Shown in pieces: positions 1-9,525 of a stretch of DNA of 64,000 nucleotides (the first letter of the stretch is position 1; each line of letters begins with the position of its first letter). A program made the position numbers and the translations under genes. The stretch is taken from assembly GCA_902785295.1 (NCBI GenBank), contig CACZYK010000002.1:1-64000 (forward strand), written 5' to 3'. The notes below the pieces were generated by a model. That model had not been told where the DNA came from. It searched no databases and saw only the letters and a list, made by a program, of their open reading frames with translations. This DNA comes from an uncultured Clostridium sp. (GTDB taxonomy: Bacteria; Bacillota; Clostridia; Clostridiales; Clostridiaceae).

Positions 1-16
1 GTTTGGAGGGATAGAA

Positions 17-931
17 ATGATATATGGAATAATTGACGTAGGTTCAAATACTATAAGATTATCAATATATAAATATGAGAATAATAAGGTTATTCTTCTT
101 TTAAATAAGAAAACTATGGCAGGTCTTGCTGGCTATGTTAAAGATGGTGAGCTTTCAAATGCAGGTATAAAAAGAGCTTGTGAAGTGTTAAAAGCTTATA
201 GAGAGATAGTTGATAATTTTCAAATAGATAATGTATTTGTTTTTGCAACCGCATCTTTAAGAAATGTAAGTAATACTGATGAAGCTGTTCTTAGAATTAA
301 AGAAGAGACAGGCTTTAACACAGAAATTATTCTTGGAGAAAATGAAGCTATTTATGATTTTATAGGAGCTAGTCAAGTAGTTGATATATCAGATGGAATA
401 CTTATAGACATAGGTGGAGGAAGTACAGAGTTAGTAATGTATAAGAATAAAGAAATAATAAAGGCTTATAGTATACCAATAGGTTCATTAAGTATGTATT
501 CAAAATATGTAAGTAATCTTCTTCCAACAGAGAATGAAAGAACTGCTATAAAGGGTGAAGTTTTATATCATCTAAAGAAATTAGGTGGAATAAAAGAAAA
601 TTCTATTGCATGTGGTGTTGGAGGAACAATAAGAGCAACAGGAGAACTTTGTGAAAATATATTTAAAAAAGATTGTACAAGAAGTCTTATAAAATCAGAA
701 AATATAAAGAAGATTATTAAAAAATGTGATGAATCAGAAAATGCATTATTAAGAAAAATATTAAAAGTTGTACCAGATAGAGTCCATACCATAATTCCAG
801 GAATGATTATACTAAACACTATTGTAAAATTTTATGACATAAAAGAAATAAATGTAAGTCCTTATGGTGTAAGAGAAGGATATTTATTTAGCAAAGTATT
901 AGGAGGCGTTTATAATGGTAAAAAAGAATGA
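17..931 (+). CDS. ppx: Exopolyphosphatase (Ppx/GppA family)
   Basis: Predicted to hydrolyse inorganic polyphosphate (or pppGpp) in the cytoplasm. The N-terminal actin-like fold shows the phosphate-1 motif IIDVGSNTIRLSIY (residues about 5-18) and a second glycine loop ILIDIGGGSTELVMY near residue 130. At 304 residues it is the short clostridial form without the C-terminal HD domain of the E. coli enzyme. The start follows GGAGGG 7 bases upstream. Its last 17 bases overlap ppk, so the pair is translated together and controls polyphosphate turnover in both directions. Family assignment is firm; whether polyphosphate or pppGpp is preferred cannot be read from sequence. Confidence 0.93.
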   Translation: MIYGIIDVGSNTIRLSIYKYENNKVILLLNKKTMAGLAGYVKDGELSNAGIKRACEVLKAYREIVDNFQIDNVFVFATASLRNVSNTDEAVLRIKEETGFNTEIILGENEAIYDFIGASQVVDISDGILIDIGGGSTELVMYKNKEIIKAYSIPIGSLSMYSKYVSNLLPTENERTAIKGEVLYHLKKLGGIKENSIACGVGGTIRATGELCENIFKKDCTRSLIKSENIKKIIKKCDESENALLRKILKVVPDRVHTIIPGMIILNTIVKFYDIKEINVSPYGVREGYLFSKVLGGVYNGKKE

Positions 932-3302
932 TTTGGATATTAGTTATACCCAAAATAGAGAGCTTTCATGGCTTAAGTTTGATGAAAGGGTGTTAGAGGA
1001 AGGTAGAGATAAAAATGTTCCACTTTATGAAAGACTAAAATTCATATCTATATTTACAAGTAACTTAGATGAATTTTTTATGATAAGAGTAGGAAGTCTT
1101 TATGATATATCTCTTGTTGACCCAGAACATTATGATAATAAGAGCAAGATGACAGCAGCTGAGCAACTTAAAGCAATATTTAAGGCAGTAGTACCATTAT
1201 ATGAGCAAAAGGATAAAACTTTTGAAAAAGTTGAAGAAGAATTAAGAGAATATAATATAAAAAATTTAAATGTAAAGGACCTTAATAAGCAAGAAAAGAA
1301 ATTTTTAGATGATTATTTTAAGGATTATATATTACCAGTATTATCACCACAAATAGTAGATAATCTTCACCCATTTCCACATCTTCAAAACTTATCATTA
1401 AACATGACTGTGCTAATAAAAAATAGTGGAAATACTTTAGTAGGAATAGTACCTATTCCAAATTCAATTCCAAGAATTATTTATATTCCAGGAGAAGAAT
1501 TAAAATATGTATTAGTAGAAAAAGTTATTTTAGAATATGCAGATATGATATTTAATATGGGAAATATAGAAGATAGGACAATTGTACGTGTTACTAGAAA
1601 TGCAGATATTAATCCAGATGATGAAAGCTATGATATTGATGATGATTATAGACTACACATGAAAAAACTTCTAAAAAAACGTGGACGTTTAGCACCAGTA
1701 AGATTGGAAGTTTTAGATAAGATAAAACCAGAACTTGAAACATATTTATTAGATAGACTTAACATAAAGAAAGAGCAAGTATTTAAATGTAAATCTCCAT
1801 TAGATATGTCATTTGCTTTTTCTATACTAGATAAAATTCCAGTACATATAAAAGAAAAAATTACTTATGAAGATTTTACACCACAGATTCCATTAGGAAT
1901 TAATAGCAATGAAAGCATTATGAGCCAAGTAGAGAAAAAGGATATATTATTATCTTATCCTTATGAAAAAATGGATCCATTTTTAAGACTTATTAAAGAG
2001 GCTGCCAATGACCTAGATGTAATTTCAATAAAAATAACAATATACAGACTTGCAAGAAAAGCAAAATTAATAGAATATTTAACAACAGCTGCTGAAAATG
2101 GAAAAGAAGTAACTGTTCTTATGGAACTTAGAGCAAGATTTGATGAACAAAACAATATTGACTGGTCTGAAACATTAGAAGAATCTGGATGTAATGTTAT
2201 ATATGGATTTGAAAACTTTAAAGTTCATTCAAAGATATGTTTAATAACAAAGAAAGAAAATGATAAGATAAAATATATAACTCAAGTTGGAACAGGAAAT
2301 TATAATGAAAAAACAGCTAAGCTTTATACAGATTTAAGTTTAATTACTGCAAATCATTCAATAGGAATTGATGCAGCTAATTTCTTTAAAAATATGTCTA
2401 TTTCAAAGCTTGATGGACACTATGATTATTTATTAGTAGCACCAATAAGCATGAAGAGAACAATAATAAAGTTTATTGATAAGGAAATTGAAAAAACTAA
2501 AATGGGAGAAAAAGGAAAAATCATATTAAAAATGAATTCTTTAACTGATAGAGAACTTATAGATAAACTTTCAGAAGCTTCTCAAGCAGGAGTAAAAATA
2601 GATATGATAGTAAGAGGAATATGTTGTTTACTTCCTGGAATAAAAGGAAAAACAGATAATATAACAGTACAAAGTATTGTTGGACAATTCCTTGAACATT
2701 CAAGAGTTTATTGCTTTGGTGAAGGAAAAGACATGAAGATGTATATAGCTTCTGCAGATTACATGACAAGAAATATGGATAAGAGAGTAGAAGTTGGTTG
2801 TCCTATTTATGATGAGGATATAAAGGAACGTATTTTAAATATTGTTAATGTTATGCTTCATGATAATGTTAAAGGAAGAGTGTTACAAAGTGATGGTTCA
2901 TATAAAAAGAGAAAAAATGAATCAAATATTTTAATAAATTCTCAAGAATATTTTATGGAAGAGGCAGAAAAAAATGCAGCTAAGCAACTTGAAATAGAAA
3001 CTTCAATGAAAGAAAAAGAAGAGACTAGAAAGAAGAATTTATCAATTTCTCATTTTGAAGAAAGAGAAGCTGAATTCTTAAAGAAACAACAACAAGAACT
3101 AGAAAATATTATGGAACAGAAACAAGAATTAACAAAGATGAAGGAAGAAGCAACAGCTGCTGTACGTCAAGTTGAAGAAGAAATACAAAAACTTTTAAAG
3201 CTACAAAAACAGATGATATTAATGAACAGCATGAATATTCAAAATAAAGAAGTTGCTGTAACTTTAGATGAGCCTGAAGAAGATAATGAAAAATCTGAAT
3301 AA
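915..3302 (+). CDS. ppk: Polyphosphate kinase 1
   Basis: Makes polyphosphate reversibly from ATP. The N-terminal domain opens with NRELSWLKFDERVLEE, and the two histidines typical of PPK1 are seen at His438 (in FKVHSKICLI) and His595 (in LEHSRVYCF). At 795 residues it is about 100 longer than most PPK1 enzymes; the excess is a highly charged, Glu/Lys/Gln-rich, coiled-coil-like tail from about residue 690 to the end, which is not part of the canonical enzyme. The ATG lies inside the end of ppx behind AGGAGG at 902-907. Function is certain; the role of the tail is unknown. Confidence 0.95.
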   Translation: MVKKNDLDISYTQNRELSWLKFDERVLEEGRDKNVPLYERLKFISIFTSNLDEFFMIRVGSLYDISLVDPEHYDNKSKMTAAEQLKAIFKAVVPLYEQKDKTFEKVEEELREYNIKNLNVKDLNKQEKKFLDDYFKDYILPVLSPQIVDNLHPFPHLQNLSLNMTVLIKNSGNTLVGIVPIPNSIPRIIYIPGEELKYVLVEKVILEYADMIFNMGNIEDRTIVRVTRNADINPDDESYDIDDDYRLHMKKLLKKRGRLAPVRLEVLDKIKPELETYLLDRLNIKKEQVFKCKSPLDMSFAFSILDKIPVHIKEKITYEDFTPQIPLGINSNESIMSQVEKKDILLSYPYEKMDPFLRLIKEAANDLDVISIKITIYRLARKAKLIEYLTTAAENGKEVTVLMELRARFDEQNNIDWSETLEESGCNVIYGFENFKVHSKICLITKKENDKIKYITQVGTGNYNEKTAKLYTDLSLITANHSIGIDAANFFKNMSISKLDGHYDYLLVAPISMKRTIIKFIDKEIEKTKMGEKGKIILKMNSLTDRELIDKLSEASQAGVKIDMIVRGICCLLPGIKGKTDNITVQSIVGQFLEHSRVYCFGEGKDMKMYIASADYMTRNMDKRVEVGCPIYDEDIKERILNIVNVMLHDNVKGRVLQSDGSYKKRKNESNILINSQEYFMEEAEKNAAKQLEIETSMKEKEETRKKNLSISHFEEREAEFLKKQQQELENIMEQKQELTKMKEEATAAVRQVEEEIQKLLKLQKQMILMNSMNIQNKEVAVTLDEPEEDNEKSE

Positions 3303-3321
3303 AATTTAATTTATAAAGAGT

Positions 3322-3357
3322 AAAAAGTTGTCGCACTAATCTTAGCGACAACTTTTT
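3322..3357. terminator. Bidirectional terminator between ppk and putP
   Basis: A perfect 13-bp stem (AAAAAGTTGTCGC paired with GCGACAACTTTTT) with a 10-base loop lies between the convergent ppk and putP stops. T runs on both strands make it suitable for terminating both genes. Confidence 0.9.
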
Positions 3358-3361
3358 GTTT

Positions 3362-4999
3362 TTATCTGTTTTTAGCTCTATTTTTTCCTGCTATTTTTCT
3401 ACGTTTTTTTGATGCTTCTTTACGTTTTCTAGTTCCAACAACAGTTTTTTCATATTTAATTTTTTCTTCCTTAGCAGTTTGTTCCTTTGCTTTTTCTCTA
3501 GCCTTTTTAGCTTCAATCTTAACAGGGTCAGTACTATTTTTCATATCAATTCTGCTTACTATGAAAATAGCTAAAACTGCAAATAAGAAACCAGGAAGTA
3601 TTTCATAAAGCTGGAATATAGCAAGTGAAGAAATCTTCTTTAATAATGGCCATAATACAGAAGTAAGTCCACCAACTATCATACCAGCAGCAGCACCATT
3701 TTTAGTCATATTTTTATAAAATAATGATAAAAGAATTACTGGTCCAAAAGCAGCTCCAAATCCTGCCCAAGCATAAGAAACTAATCCAAGAACAGAACTA
3801 TTAGGATTAAATGCTATTATAAGGGCGATTATTGCTACAGAAAGTACTGTTAAACGACTTACTAATATAAGTTCTCTATCAGAAGCCTTAGGCTTTATCA
3901 TACCTTTATAAAAATCTTCAGATACAGTAGAAGCTGCAACAAGAAGTTGAGAATCTGCTGTACTCATTATAGCTGCTAAGATTGCAGACATTAAAATTCC
4001 AGTTAAAATAAGAGGTACACATTTATTTACTAAAAGCATAAATATAGTTTCGCTATCTCCACCATAAGCTGAAATATCAGGCATGATTGAATGTCCAACT
4101 AATCCAACAGCAGTTGCACCAAATAATGAAAGGACAACCCAAAACATTGCTATTATTCTAGATTTCTTTATTAAATCAGGATTTTTTATTGCCATAAATC
4201 TTGCTAAAATATGAGGCTGACCAAAATATCCAAGCCCCCATGCTAATGAAGAAATAATGCTTATAACTACTAATACAGTTGAAGATGAAGCACTTCCTGT
4301 AATAGAGGCTGCATTAAATGGATTTAAAAGTGAAGGGTCAATAGCTGAAATCACTTCATTTATTCCACCAGCCTTTACTAATACTACAACTGGTAATATA
4401 AGTAATGTAAAAAACATAAGAAGTCCTTGAATAATATCGGTCCAGCAAACTGCCATAAATCCACCAAGAAAAGTATATGCTACAACTACAACTGCTCCAA
4501 TAATTACAGAAACTTTATAAGGAACTCCAAATACTGTTTGGAATAACTTACCTCCAGAAACAAACCCTGAAGCTGTATAAACTAAGAAAAATAATAATAT
4601 AAATATTGATGATGCCTTTCTTAGTAATCTTGAATCATCATTGAATCTGTTCTCAAGATAAGATGGTATTGTAATAGAATTTGAATATTTTTGTGTGGAA
4701 ATACGAAGTCTTTGAGCAACTAACTTCCAATTTAAATATGTACCTATTGCAAGTCCAGTAGCCATCCACACAGAACCAGAAAGTCCTGTAGCATATGCAG
4801 CCCCTGGAAGACCAAGTAATAACCATCCACTCATATCAGAAGCTTGAGCACTTATAGAAGTTCCCCAGCTACCTAACCCTCTACCTCCAAGAACATAATC
4901 AGATAAATTTTTTGTTCGGTTGTAAAAATACAAACCAATTCCTAACATAATTAAAAGATATATACCAAAGGTAATACCTATAACTAGTTTTTCGTTCAT
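3362..4999 (-). CDS. putP: Sodium/proline symporter (SSS family)
   Basis: Predicted inner-membrane Na+/proline cotransporter of the solute:sodium symporter family. About 13 hydrophobic segments are visible; the conserved motif SAQASDMSGWLLLGLPG near residue 50 and the GYFGQPHILARFMAIKN region near residue 260 are typical of PutP. The family is usually about 500 residues; this one is 545 because of a strongly basic C-terminal tail of roughly 50 residues rich in Lys, Arg and Glu after the last membrane segment. The start has a good Shine-Dalgarno (AAGGAGGG). It is a single gene convergent with ppk and divergent from the his operon. Confidence 0.92.
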   Translation of the reverse strand: MNEKLVIGITFGIYLLIMLGIGLYFYNRTKNLSDYVLGGRGLGSWGTSISAQASDMSGWLLLGLPGAAYATGLSGSVWMATGLAIGTYLNWKLVAQRLRISTQKYSNSITIPSYLENRFNDDSRLLRKASSIFILLFFLVYTASGFVSGGKLFQTVFGVPYKVSVIIGAVVVVAYTFLGGFMAVCWTDIIQGLLMFFTLLILPVVVLVKAGGINEVISAIDPSLLNPFNAASITGSASSSTVLVVISIISSLAWGLGYFGQPHILARFMAIKNPDLIKKSRIIAMFWVVLSLFGATAVGLVGHSIMPDISAYGGDSETIFMLLVNKCVPLILTGILMSAILAAIMSTADSQLLVAASTVSEDFYKGMIKPKASDRELILVSRLTVLSVAIIALIIAFNPNSSVLGLVSYAWAGFGAAFGPVILLSLFYKNMTKNGAAAGMIVGGLTSVLWPLLKKISSLAIFQLYEILPGFLFAVLAIFIVSRIDMKNSTDPVKIEAKKAREKAKEQTAKEEKIKYEKTVVGTRKRKEASKKRRKIAGKNRAKNR

Positions 5000-5138
5000 T
5001 AGTGATTCCCTCCTTTTAGTTAATACTATTATATTTTATGAAATTAATACATATATATCAAGAAAAGAAATTTAAAAAAGTGCATTTTAAGGCGTATCGT
5101 GTTAATATAGTATAATGAAAGAAAAATTAACCAAAGTA

Positions 5139-5167
5139 TTGACAGAAAAATATTACTAGATTATTAT
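5139..5167 (+). promoter_or_regulatory. SigA-type promoter of the his operon
   Basis: TTGACA at 5139-5144, exactly 17 bases, then TATTAT at 5162-5167. It lies 68 bases before the hisZ start and reads towards it. Confidence 0.8.
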
Positions 5168-5182
5168 TAAAATAGAATTCAA

Positions 5183-5202
5183 CGATTTAACGTGCTAAAT
5201 CG
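5183..5202. promoter_or_regulatory. Palindromic operator-like site before hisZ
   Basis: Perfect 7-bp inverted repeat CGATTTA / TAAATCG with a 6-base centre (ACGTGC), placed just downstream of the expected transcription start. No His T-box leader is present, so a protein repressor is the likely regulator. A TrpR-family HisR/YerC-type repressor is known for his genes in Firmicutes, but assigning this site to it is inference. Confidence 0.6.
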
Positions 5203-5234
5203 ATAAAATAAAAATGATTTTAGGAGGATGCAAT

Positions 5235-6371
5235 ATGTCTAATAAGTATTTAATTCCTGAAGGAACAAGGGATTTAATATTAGGGGAGTGTTTAATAAAG
5301 AAAAAACTTCAACAAGATATTGAAGGAGTTTTGGATAAATGGGGGTATAAGGAAGTTGTAACTCCAACAATAGAGTTTTATAGAACTTTTAATTCAGAAT
5401 TTCAAAGCCTAAAAGAAGAGGATATGTATAAGTTCTTTGATGATAAAGGAAGAATAATGGTTTTAAGACCTGATATGACTATTCCAATAGCGAGAGTTGT
5501 AGGAACTAAATTTAAGGATTCAAATCCTCCTTTAAGATTTAGATATACAGCTAATGTTTTTAGAGTAAATGAAAGTCTTGGAGGAAAGAAAAACGAATAT
5601 ACAGATTGTGGAGTAGAATTAATAGGTTTAACTGATGAAGAATCTGATTTAGAAATATTAGTTACAGCTTTAGAATCATTAAAAGTTTTAAAAAATAATA
5701 AATTTAAATTTGAAATAGGAAATATTAATTTCTTTAATGCTGCTGTTTCAGGTTTAGACTTAAGTGAAGAAGAAAGAGAAAAATTAGCTGAACTTATTGA
5801 TACAAAGAGCTTAAAATCTTTAGAAGATTATTTAGAAGAACTTAATGTATCTGAAGATTATAAAACTTTCTTTAAAAAGCTTCCATGGCTTTTTGGTGGA
5901 GAAGAGGTTTTAGCAGAAGGAAAAAAATATGCTTTTAATGATGAACTTAAAAAGAATATTGAATACTTAGAAAAACTTGCAGCTTCATTAAAGGAATTAG
6001 GATATGGTGATATGCTTACCTTTGATTTAGGAATGGTTCCAGGAGTAAATTATTATACAGGAATAATATTTAGAGGATACTTTGAAGGAGTTGGAGTTAC
6101 TGTATTAAGTGGTGGAAGATATGATAATCTAATAGCTAGATTTGGTCGTGATATTCCAGCTGTAGGTTTTTCTATAAAAATTGATTCACTATTAGATGTT
6201 GTTGAATATGATGATACAAATAAACCATCTAAATATAAAATTTATTATGGTAAAGGATGTTCTTTAGAGGCAATTAAGAAAGGAAAACTTCTTAGAGATT
6301 CAGGACATGTAGTTGAATTAATACCTAAAAATGATATAGAAGGAATTGAATTAGAGGAGGAGTCAAAGTAA
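5235..6371 (+). CDS. hisZ: ATP phosphoribosyltransferase regulatory subunit
   Basis: A class II histidyl-tRNA-synthetase-like protein that lacks aminoacylation activity and activates the short HisG enzyme. The motif 2-like segment FRYTANVFRVNES and motif 3-like VLSGGRYDNLIARFGRDIPAVGFS are visible. The ATG at 5235 was chosen because AGGAGG at 5222-5227 precedes it; an in-frame ATG at 5214 lies upstream of that site. At 378 residues it fits HisZ rather than HisS (about 420). It is the first gene of the his operon, and its stop overlaps the hisG start by one base. Confidence 0.93.
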   Translation: MSNKYLIPEGTRDLILGECLIKKKLQQDIEGVLDKWGYKEVVTPTIEFYRTFNSEFQSLKEEDMYKFFDDKGRIMVLRPDMTIPIARVVGTKFKDSNPPLRFRYTANVFRVNESLGGKKNEYTDCGVELIGLTDEESDLEILVTALESLKVLKNNKFKFEIGNINFFNAAVSGLDLSEEEREKLAELIDTKSLKSLEDYLEELNVSEDYKTFFKKLPWLFGGEEVLAEGKKYAFNDELKKNIEYLEKLAASLKELGYGDMLTFDLGMVPGVNYYTGIIFRGYFEGVGVTVLSGGRYDNLIARFGRDIPAVGFSIKIDSLLDVVEYDDTNKPSKYKIYYGKGCSLEAIKKGKLLRDSGHVVELIPKNDIEGIELEEESK

Positions 6372-7000
6372 TGAGTATAAGTATAGCTTTAACAAAGGGA
6401 AGACTAGAAAAAGAAACTGTAAAGTTATTAGATAAAGCAAATTATGGAACAGAAGAGCTTAAAGATAAAGGAAGAAAACTTGTATTCAAGGATACTAAAA
6501 AAGATATAAAATATTTTTTAGTAAAGGCAGCAGATTCAATTACTTATGTTGAGCATGGAGTTGCAGATATTGGAGTTGTAGGAAAAGATACTTTAATGGA
6601 ATCTAACAATAATTACTATGAAGTGTTAGATTTAAACATTGGTAAGTGTAAGTTTATAGTAGCCTCTTTACCAGAAAAAAATATTTTTAAGAAGGTTGGA
6701 CACATAAAGATAGGTACTAAGTATCCAACAGTAGCAAGAGAGTACTTTAAAAAGAAAAACATAGATGTTGAAATTATAAAAATTGAAGGGTCAGTAGAGC
6801 TTGCACCAATTTTAGGATTATGTGATGCAATAGTTGATATCATGGAAACAGGAACAACTTTAAAAGAAAATGGACTTGTAGTATTTGATACAGTATGTCC
6901 AATAAGTGCAAGAGTGATTGTAAATAAGGCAAGTTTTAAGCTTAAGAGAAAAGAAATTGGTGACTTTATTGAAAGTTTACAATCAGTAATAGAAAAATAG
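6371..7000 (+). CDS. hisG: ATP phosphoribosyltransferase, short form
   Basis: Catalyses the first committed step of histidine synthesis, joining ATP and PRPP. It is the 209-residue short form, which lacks the C-terminal regulatory domain and needs HisZ, matching the upstream neighbour. Visible landmarks are the N-terminal IALTKGRLEKETVKLL and the PRPP-binding loop DAIVDIMETGTTLKENGL near residue 155. TAATG overlap with hisZ implies translational coupling. Feedback inhibition by histidine would act through HisZ in this type. Confidence 0.95.
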   Translation: MSISIALTKGRLEKETVKLLDKANYGTEELKDKGRKLVFKDTKKDIKYFLVKAADSITYVEHGVADIGVVGKDTLMESNNNYYEVLDLNIGKCKFIVASLPEKNIFKKVGHIKIGTKYPTVAREYFKKKNIDVEIIKIEGSVELAPILGLCDAIVDIMETGTTLKENGLVVFDTVCPISARVIVNKASFKLKRKEIGDFIESLQSVIEK

Positions 7001-7016
7001 GAGGTAAAAATTAGAT

Positions 7017-8303
7017 ATGTTAAAAGAATATGATTTAAAGCAAAAAGGCTGGGATGAGCTTTTAAAGGATTTAAAAGAAAGAGAAGATGAAGTAAGTGGA
7101 GATATAACTTCTGCAGTAACTAATATATTAAATGATGTAAGAAAAAATGGAGATAAGGCTTTAAGAGAATATACTGAAAAGTTTGATAAGGTTTTTTTAA
7201 AGGACTTACAAGTTGCAGAAGAAGAAATAGAAGAATGTTTTAATAAAATTGATAAAGAAGTAATAGAAAATTTAAAAGAAGCAAAGGAAAACATAGAATA
7301 TTATCACAAAGCACAAAAAAGTAGAGGATTTATATTAAATAAAGATAATGGTACATATTTAGGTCAAAGAGTTTTACCTTTAGATTCTGTTGGAGTTTAT
7401 GTACCAGGAGGAACTGCTGCTTATCCTTCTTCAGTACTTATGAATGTTATTCCAGCAAAGGTTGCAGGAGTTAAGGAAATAGTTATGGTAACTCCTCCAG
7501 GAAAAGATGGAGGAATTAATCCTATAATTGGAGTTGCTGCTAAGATTGCAGGGGTAACTAAAATTTACAAAGTTGGAGGAGCACAAGCAATAGGAGCTCT
7601 TGCTTATGGAACAGAAACAATTCCTCAAGTTGATAAGATTGTTGGTCCTGGAAATATTTTTGTTGCTGTTGCTAAGAGATTAGTTTTTGGAAGAGTTGAT
7701 ATAGATATGATAGCAGGTCCTAGTGAAATATTAGTAATTGCTGATGAAAATGCAAATCCAAAATATGTGGCAGCAGATTTAATGTCTCAAGCAGAACATG
7801 ATAAGCTTGCTTCAGCAATTTTAGTTACAACTTCTAAAAAACTATATGAAGACACTTTAGTTGAATTGGAAAAACAAGTTCAAACACTAGAAAGAAAAGA
7901 AATAATAGAAGCTTCTTTAAATAATTATGGAAAAGTTATTATATGTGAAACTATTGATGAATGTATAGAAATATCTAATAAAGTTGCACCAGAGCATTTA
8001 GAGCTTATGGTTGAAAATGCTATGGAGTATTTAGGAAAAGTAAGACATGCAGGTTCAGTATTCTTAGGATATAACACTCCAGAGCCAATAGGAGATTATT
8101 TTGGAGGAACAAATCACGTTTTACCTACTAGTGGAACAGCAAGATTTTTCTCTGCATTATCAGTTGATAGCTTTATAAAGAAATCATCATTTTTATATTA
8201 TTCAGAAAAAGCAATACAAAGAGATGGACAAAAGATTATAAATATTGCTAATCAAGAAGGACTAACAGCTCATGCTAATTCTGTAAAAGTAAGATTAAAG
8301 TAG
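7017..8303 (+). CDS. hisD: Histidinol dehydrogenase
   Basis: Zinc- and NAD-dependent enzyme that oxidises L-histidinol to L-histidine in the last two steps. Typical segments include GVYVPGGTAAYPSSVLMNVIP, the zinc-site region MSQAEHDKLASAILV and the C-terminal GTNHVLPTSGTARFFSALSV. Length 428 is normal. AGGAGG lies just upstream. In many clostridia hisC follows hisD; here hisB follows directly after 11 bases, so the aminotransferase step must be encoded elsewhere. Confidence 0.96.
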   Translation: MLKEYDLKQKGWDELLKDLKEREDEVSGDITSAVTNILNDVRKNGDKALREYTEKFDKVFLKDLQVAEEEIEECFNKIDKEVIENLKEAKENIEYYHKAQKSRGFILNKDNGTYLGQRVLPLDSVGVYVPGGTAAYPSSVLMNVIPAKVAGVKEIVMVTPPGKDGGINPIIGVAAKIAGVTKIYKVGGAQAIGALAYGTETIPQVDKIVGPGNIFVAVAKRLVFGRVDIDMIAGPSEILVIADENANPKYVAADLMSQAEHDKLASAILVTTSKKLYEDTLVELEKQVQTLERKEIIEASLNNYGKVIICETIDECIEISNKVAPEHLELMVENAMEYLGKVRHAGSVFLGYNTPEPIGDYFGGTNHVLPTSGTARFFSALSVDSFIKKSSFLYYSEKAIQRDGQKIINIANQEGLTAHANSVKVRLK

Positions 8304-8314
8304 GATGGTGAAAT

Positions 8315-8902
8315 ATGGAGAGAATATCATCTTTAGAAAGAAATACAAAGGAAACTCAAATAAAATTAACTTTAAATCTTGATGGTGAAGGAAAAACTAA
8401 TATAGATACTGGAGTAGGATTTTTTGACCATATGCTTAATTTGATGGCTTTCCATGGAGGATTTAATTTAGATATTAAGGCTCATGGCGATTTAGAGGTT
8501 TGTGACCATCATCTAGTAGAAGATACAGGAATATTACTTGGAAAAGCCTTCTTAGAGGCTCTAGGGGATAAAAGAGGCATAAATAGATATGGTACCTTCT
8601 TTCTTCCAATGGATGAAACCCTAGCACAGGTTTCTTTAGATATAAGTGGAAGAGCATTTTTAGTTTTTGATGGAGAATTTAAAAGAGATACTGTTGGTGG
8701 TTTTGCTACAGAAATGACAGAAGAATTTTTTAGAGCTTTTGCTTTTAATTCAGGTATTACTCTTCATGCAAGAATTTTATATGGAAACAATGACCATCAC
8801 AAGATAGAAGCTTTATTTAAGGCACTTGGAAGAGCTTTAAGAGAGGCTAAAACAGTTAATGAAAATGATATGCGATTACCTTCAACAAAGGGTATGTTAT
8901 AG
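8315..8902 (+). CDS. hisB: Imidazoleglycerol-phosphate dehydratase
   Basis: Manganese enzyme that dehydrates imidazole glycerol phosphate to imidazole acetol phosphate. The metal-ligand motifs [29 protein letters not shown] and [17 protein letters not shown] are intact. At 195 residues it is the monofunctional form, without the N-terminal histidinol-phosphatase of the E. coli HisB fusion, and no phosphatase gene is seen in this operon. Confidence 0.96.
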   Translation: MERISSLERNTKETQIKLTLNLDGEGKTNIDTGVGFFDHMLNLMAFHGGFNLDIKAHGDLEVCDHHLVEDTGILLGKAFLEALGDKRGINRYGTFFLPMDETLAQVSLDISGRAFLVFDGEFKRDTVGGFATEMTEEFFRAFAFNSGITLHARILYGNNDHHKIEALFKALGRALREAKTVNENDMRLPSTKGML

Positions 8903-8913
8903 GAGGAATGAGT

Positions 8914-9522
8914 ATGGTAGTAATTATTGATTATGGCATGGGAAATTTAAAAAGTGTTTATAATGCTTTAAAAAAGCTTGAATGTGAATGTAAGATTTCC
9001 TCTGACATTGAAGAAATAAGAAAAGCAGATAAGCTTATACTTCCAGGGGTTGGAGCTTTTAAAGACTGTATGGACAATTTAAACAAAGCAGGACTTCCAG
9101 ATGTTATAAGAGAAGAGGTAGCGAAAGGTAAACCACTTCTTGGAATTTGTCTTGGAATGCAAGTTTTATTTCAAAAAGGTTTTGAAGGAGAAGAATGTGA
9201 AGGCCTTGGACTTCTTCAAGGAGAAGTAAGACTTATGGAGGACCCTGATGTTAAGATACCTCACATTGGATGGAACAATCTGGAAAAGAATAGAGATGAT
9301 GATTTATTAAATGGATTAAATGATAAGCCTTTTGTTTATTATGTTCATTCATATAGAGCAACAGGATATAGAGATGAGGATTTGGTAGGATTTTCTACAT
9401 ATGGCTCTTTAAAGATTCCTGGACTTGTAAGAAAGGAAAATGTTATAGGAGCACAATTTCATCCAGAAAAAAGTGGAGAAATAGGATTACAAATATTAAA
9501 AAATTTCAAGGAGTTGGTGTAG
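8914..9522 (+). CDS. hisH: Imidazole glycerol phosphate synthase, glutaminase subunit
   Basis: Class I glutamine amidotransferase that supplies ammonia to HisF. The nucleophile elbow GICLGMQVLF (catalytic Cys) and the His-Glu pair in AQFHPEKSGEIG are present. The start is the second ATG, at 8914: AGGAGG at 8901-8906 is only one base from the ATG at 8908 but 7 bases from this one. Length 202 is normal. Confidence 0.95.
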   Translation: MVVIIDYGMGNLKSVYNALKKLECECKISSDIEEIRKADKLILPGVGAFKDCMDNLNKAGLPDVIREEVAKGKPLLGICLGMQVLFQKGFEGEECEGLGLLQGEVRLMEDPDVKIPHIGWNNLEKNRDDDLLNGLNDKPFVYYVHSYRATGYRDEDLVGFSTYGSLKIPGLVRKENVIGAQFHPEKSGEIGLQILKNFKELV

Positions 9523-9525
9523 AAA

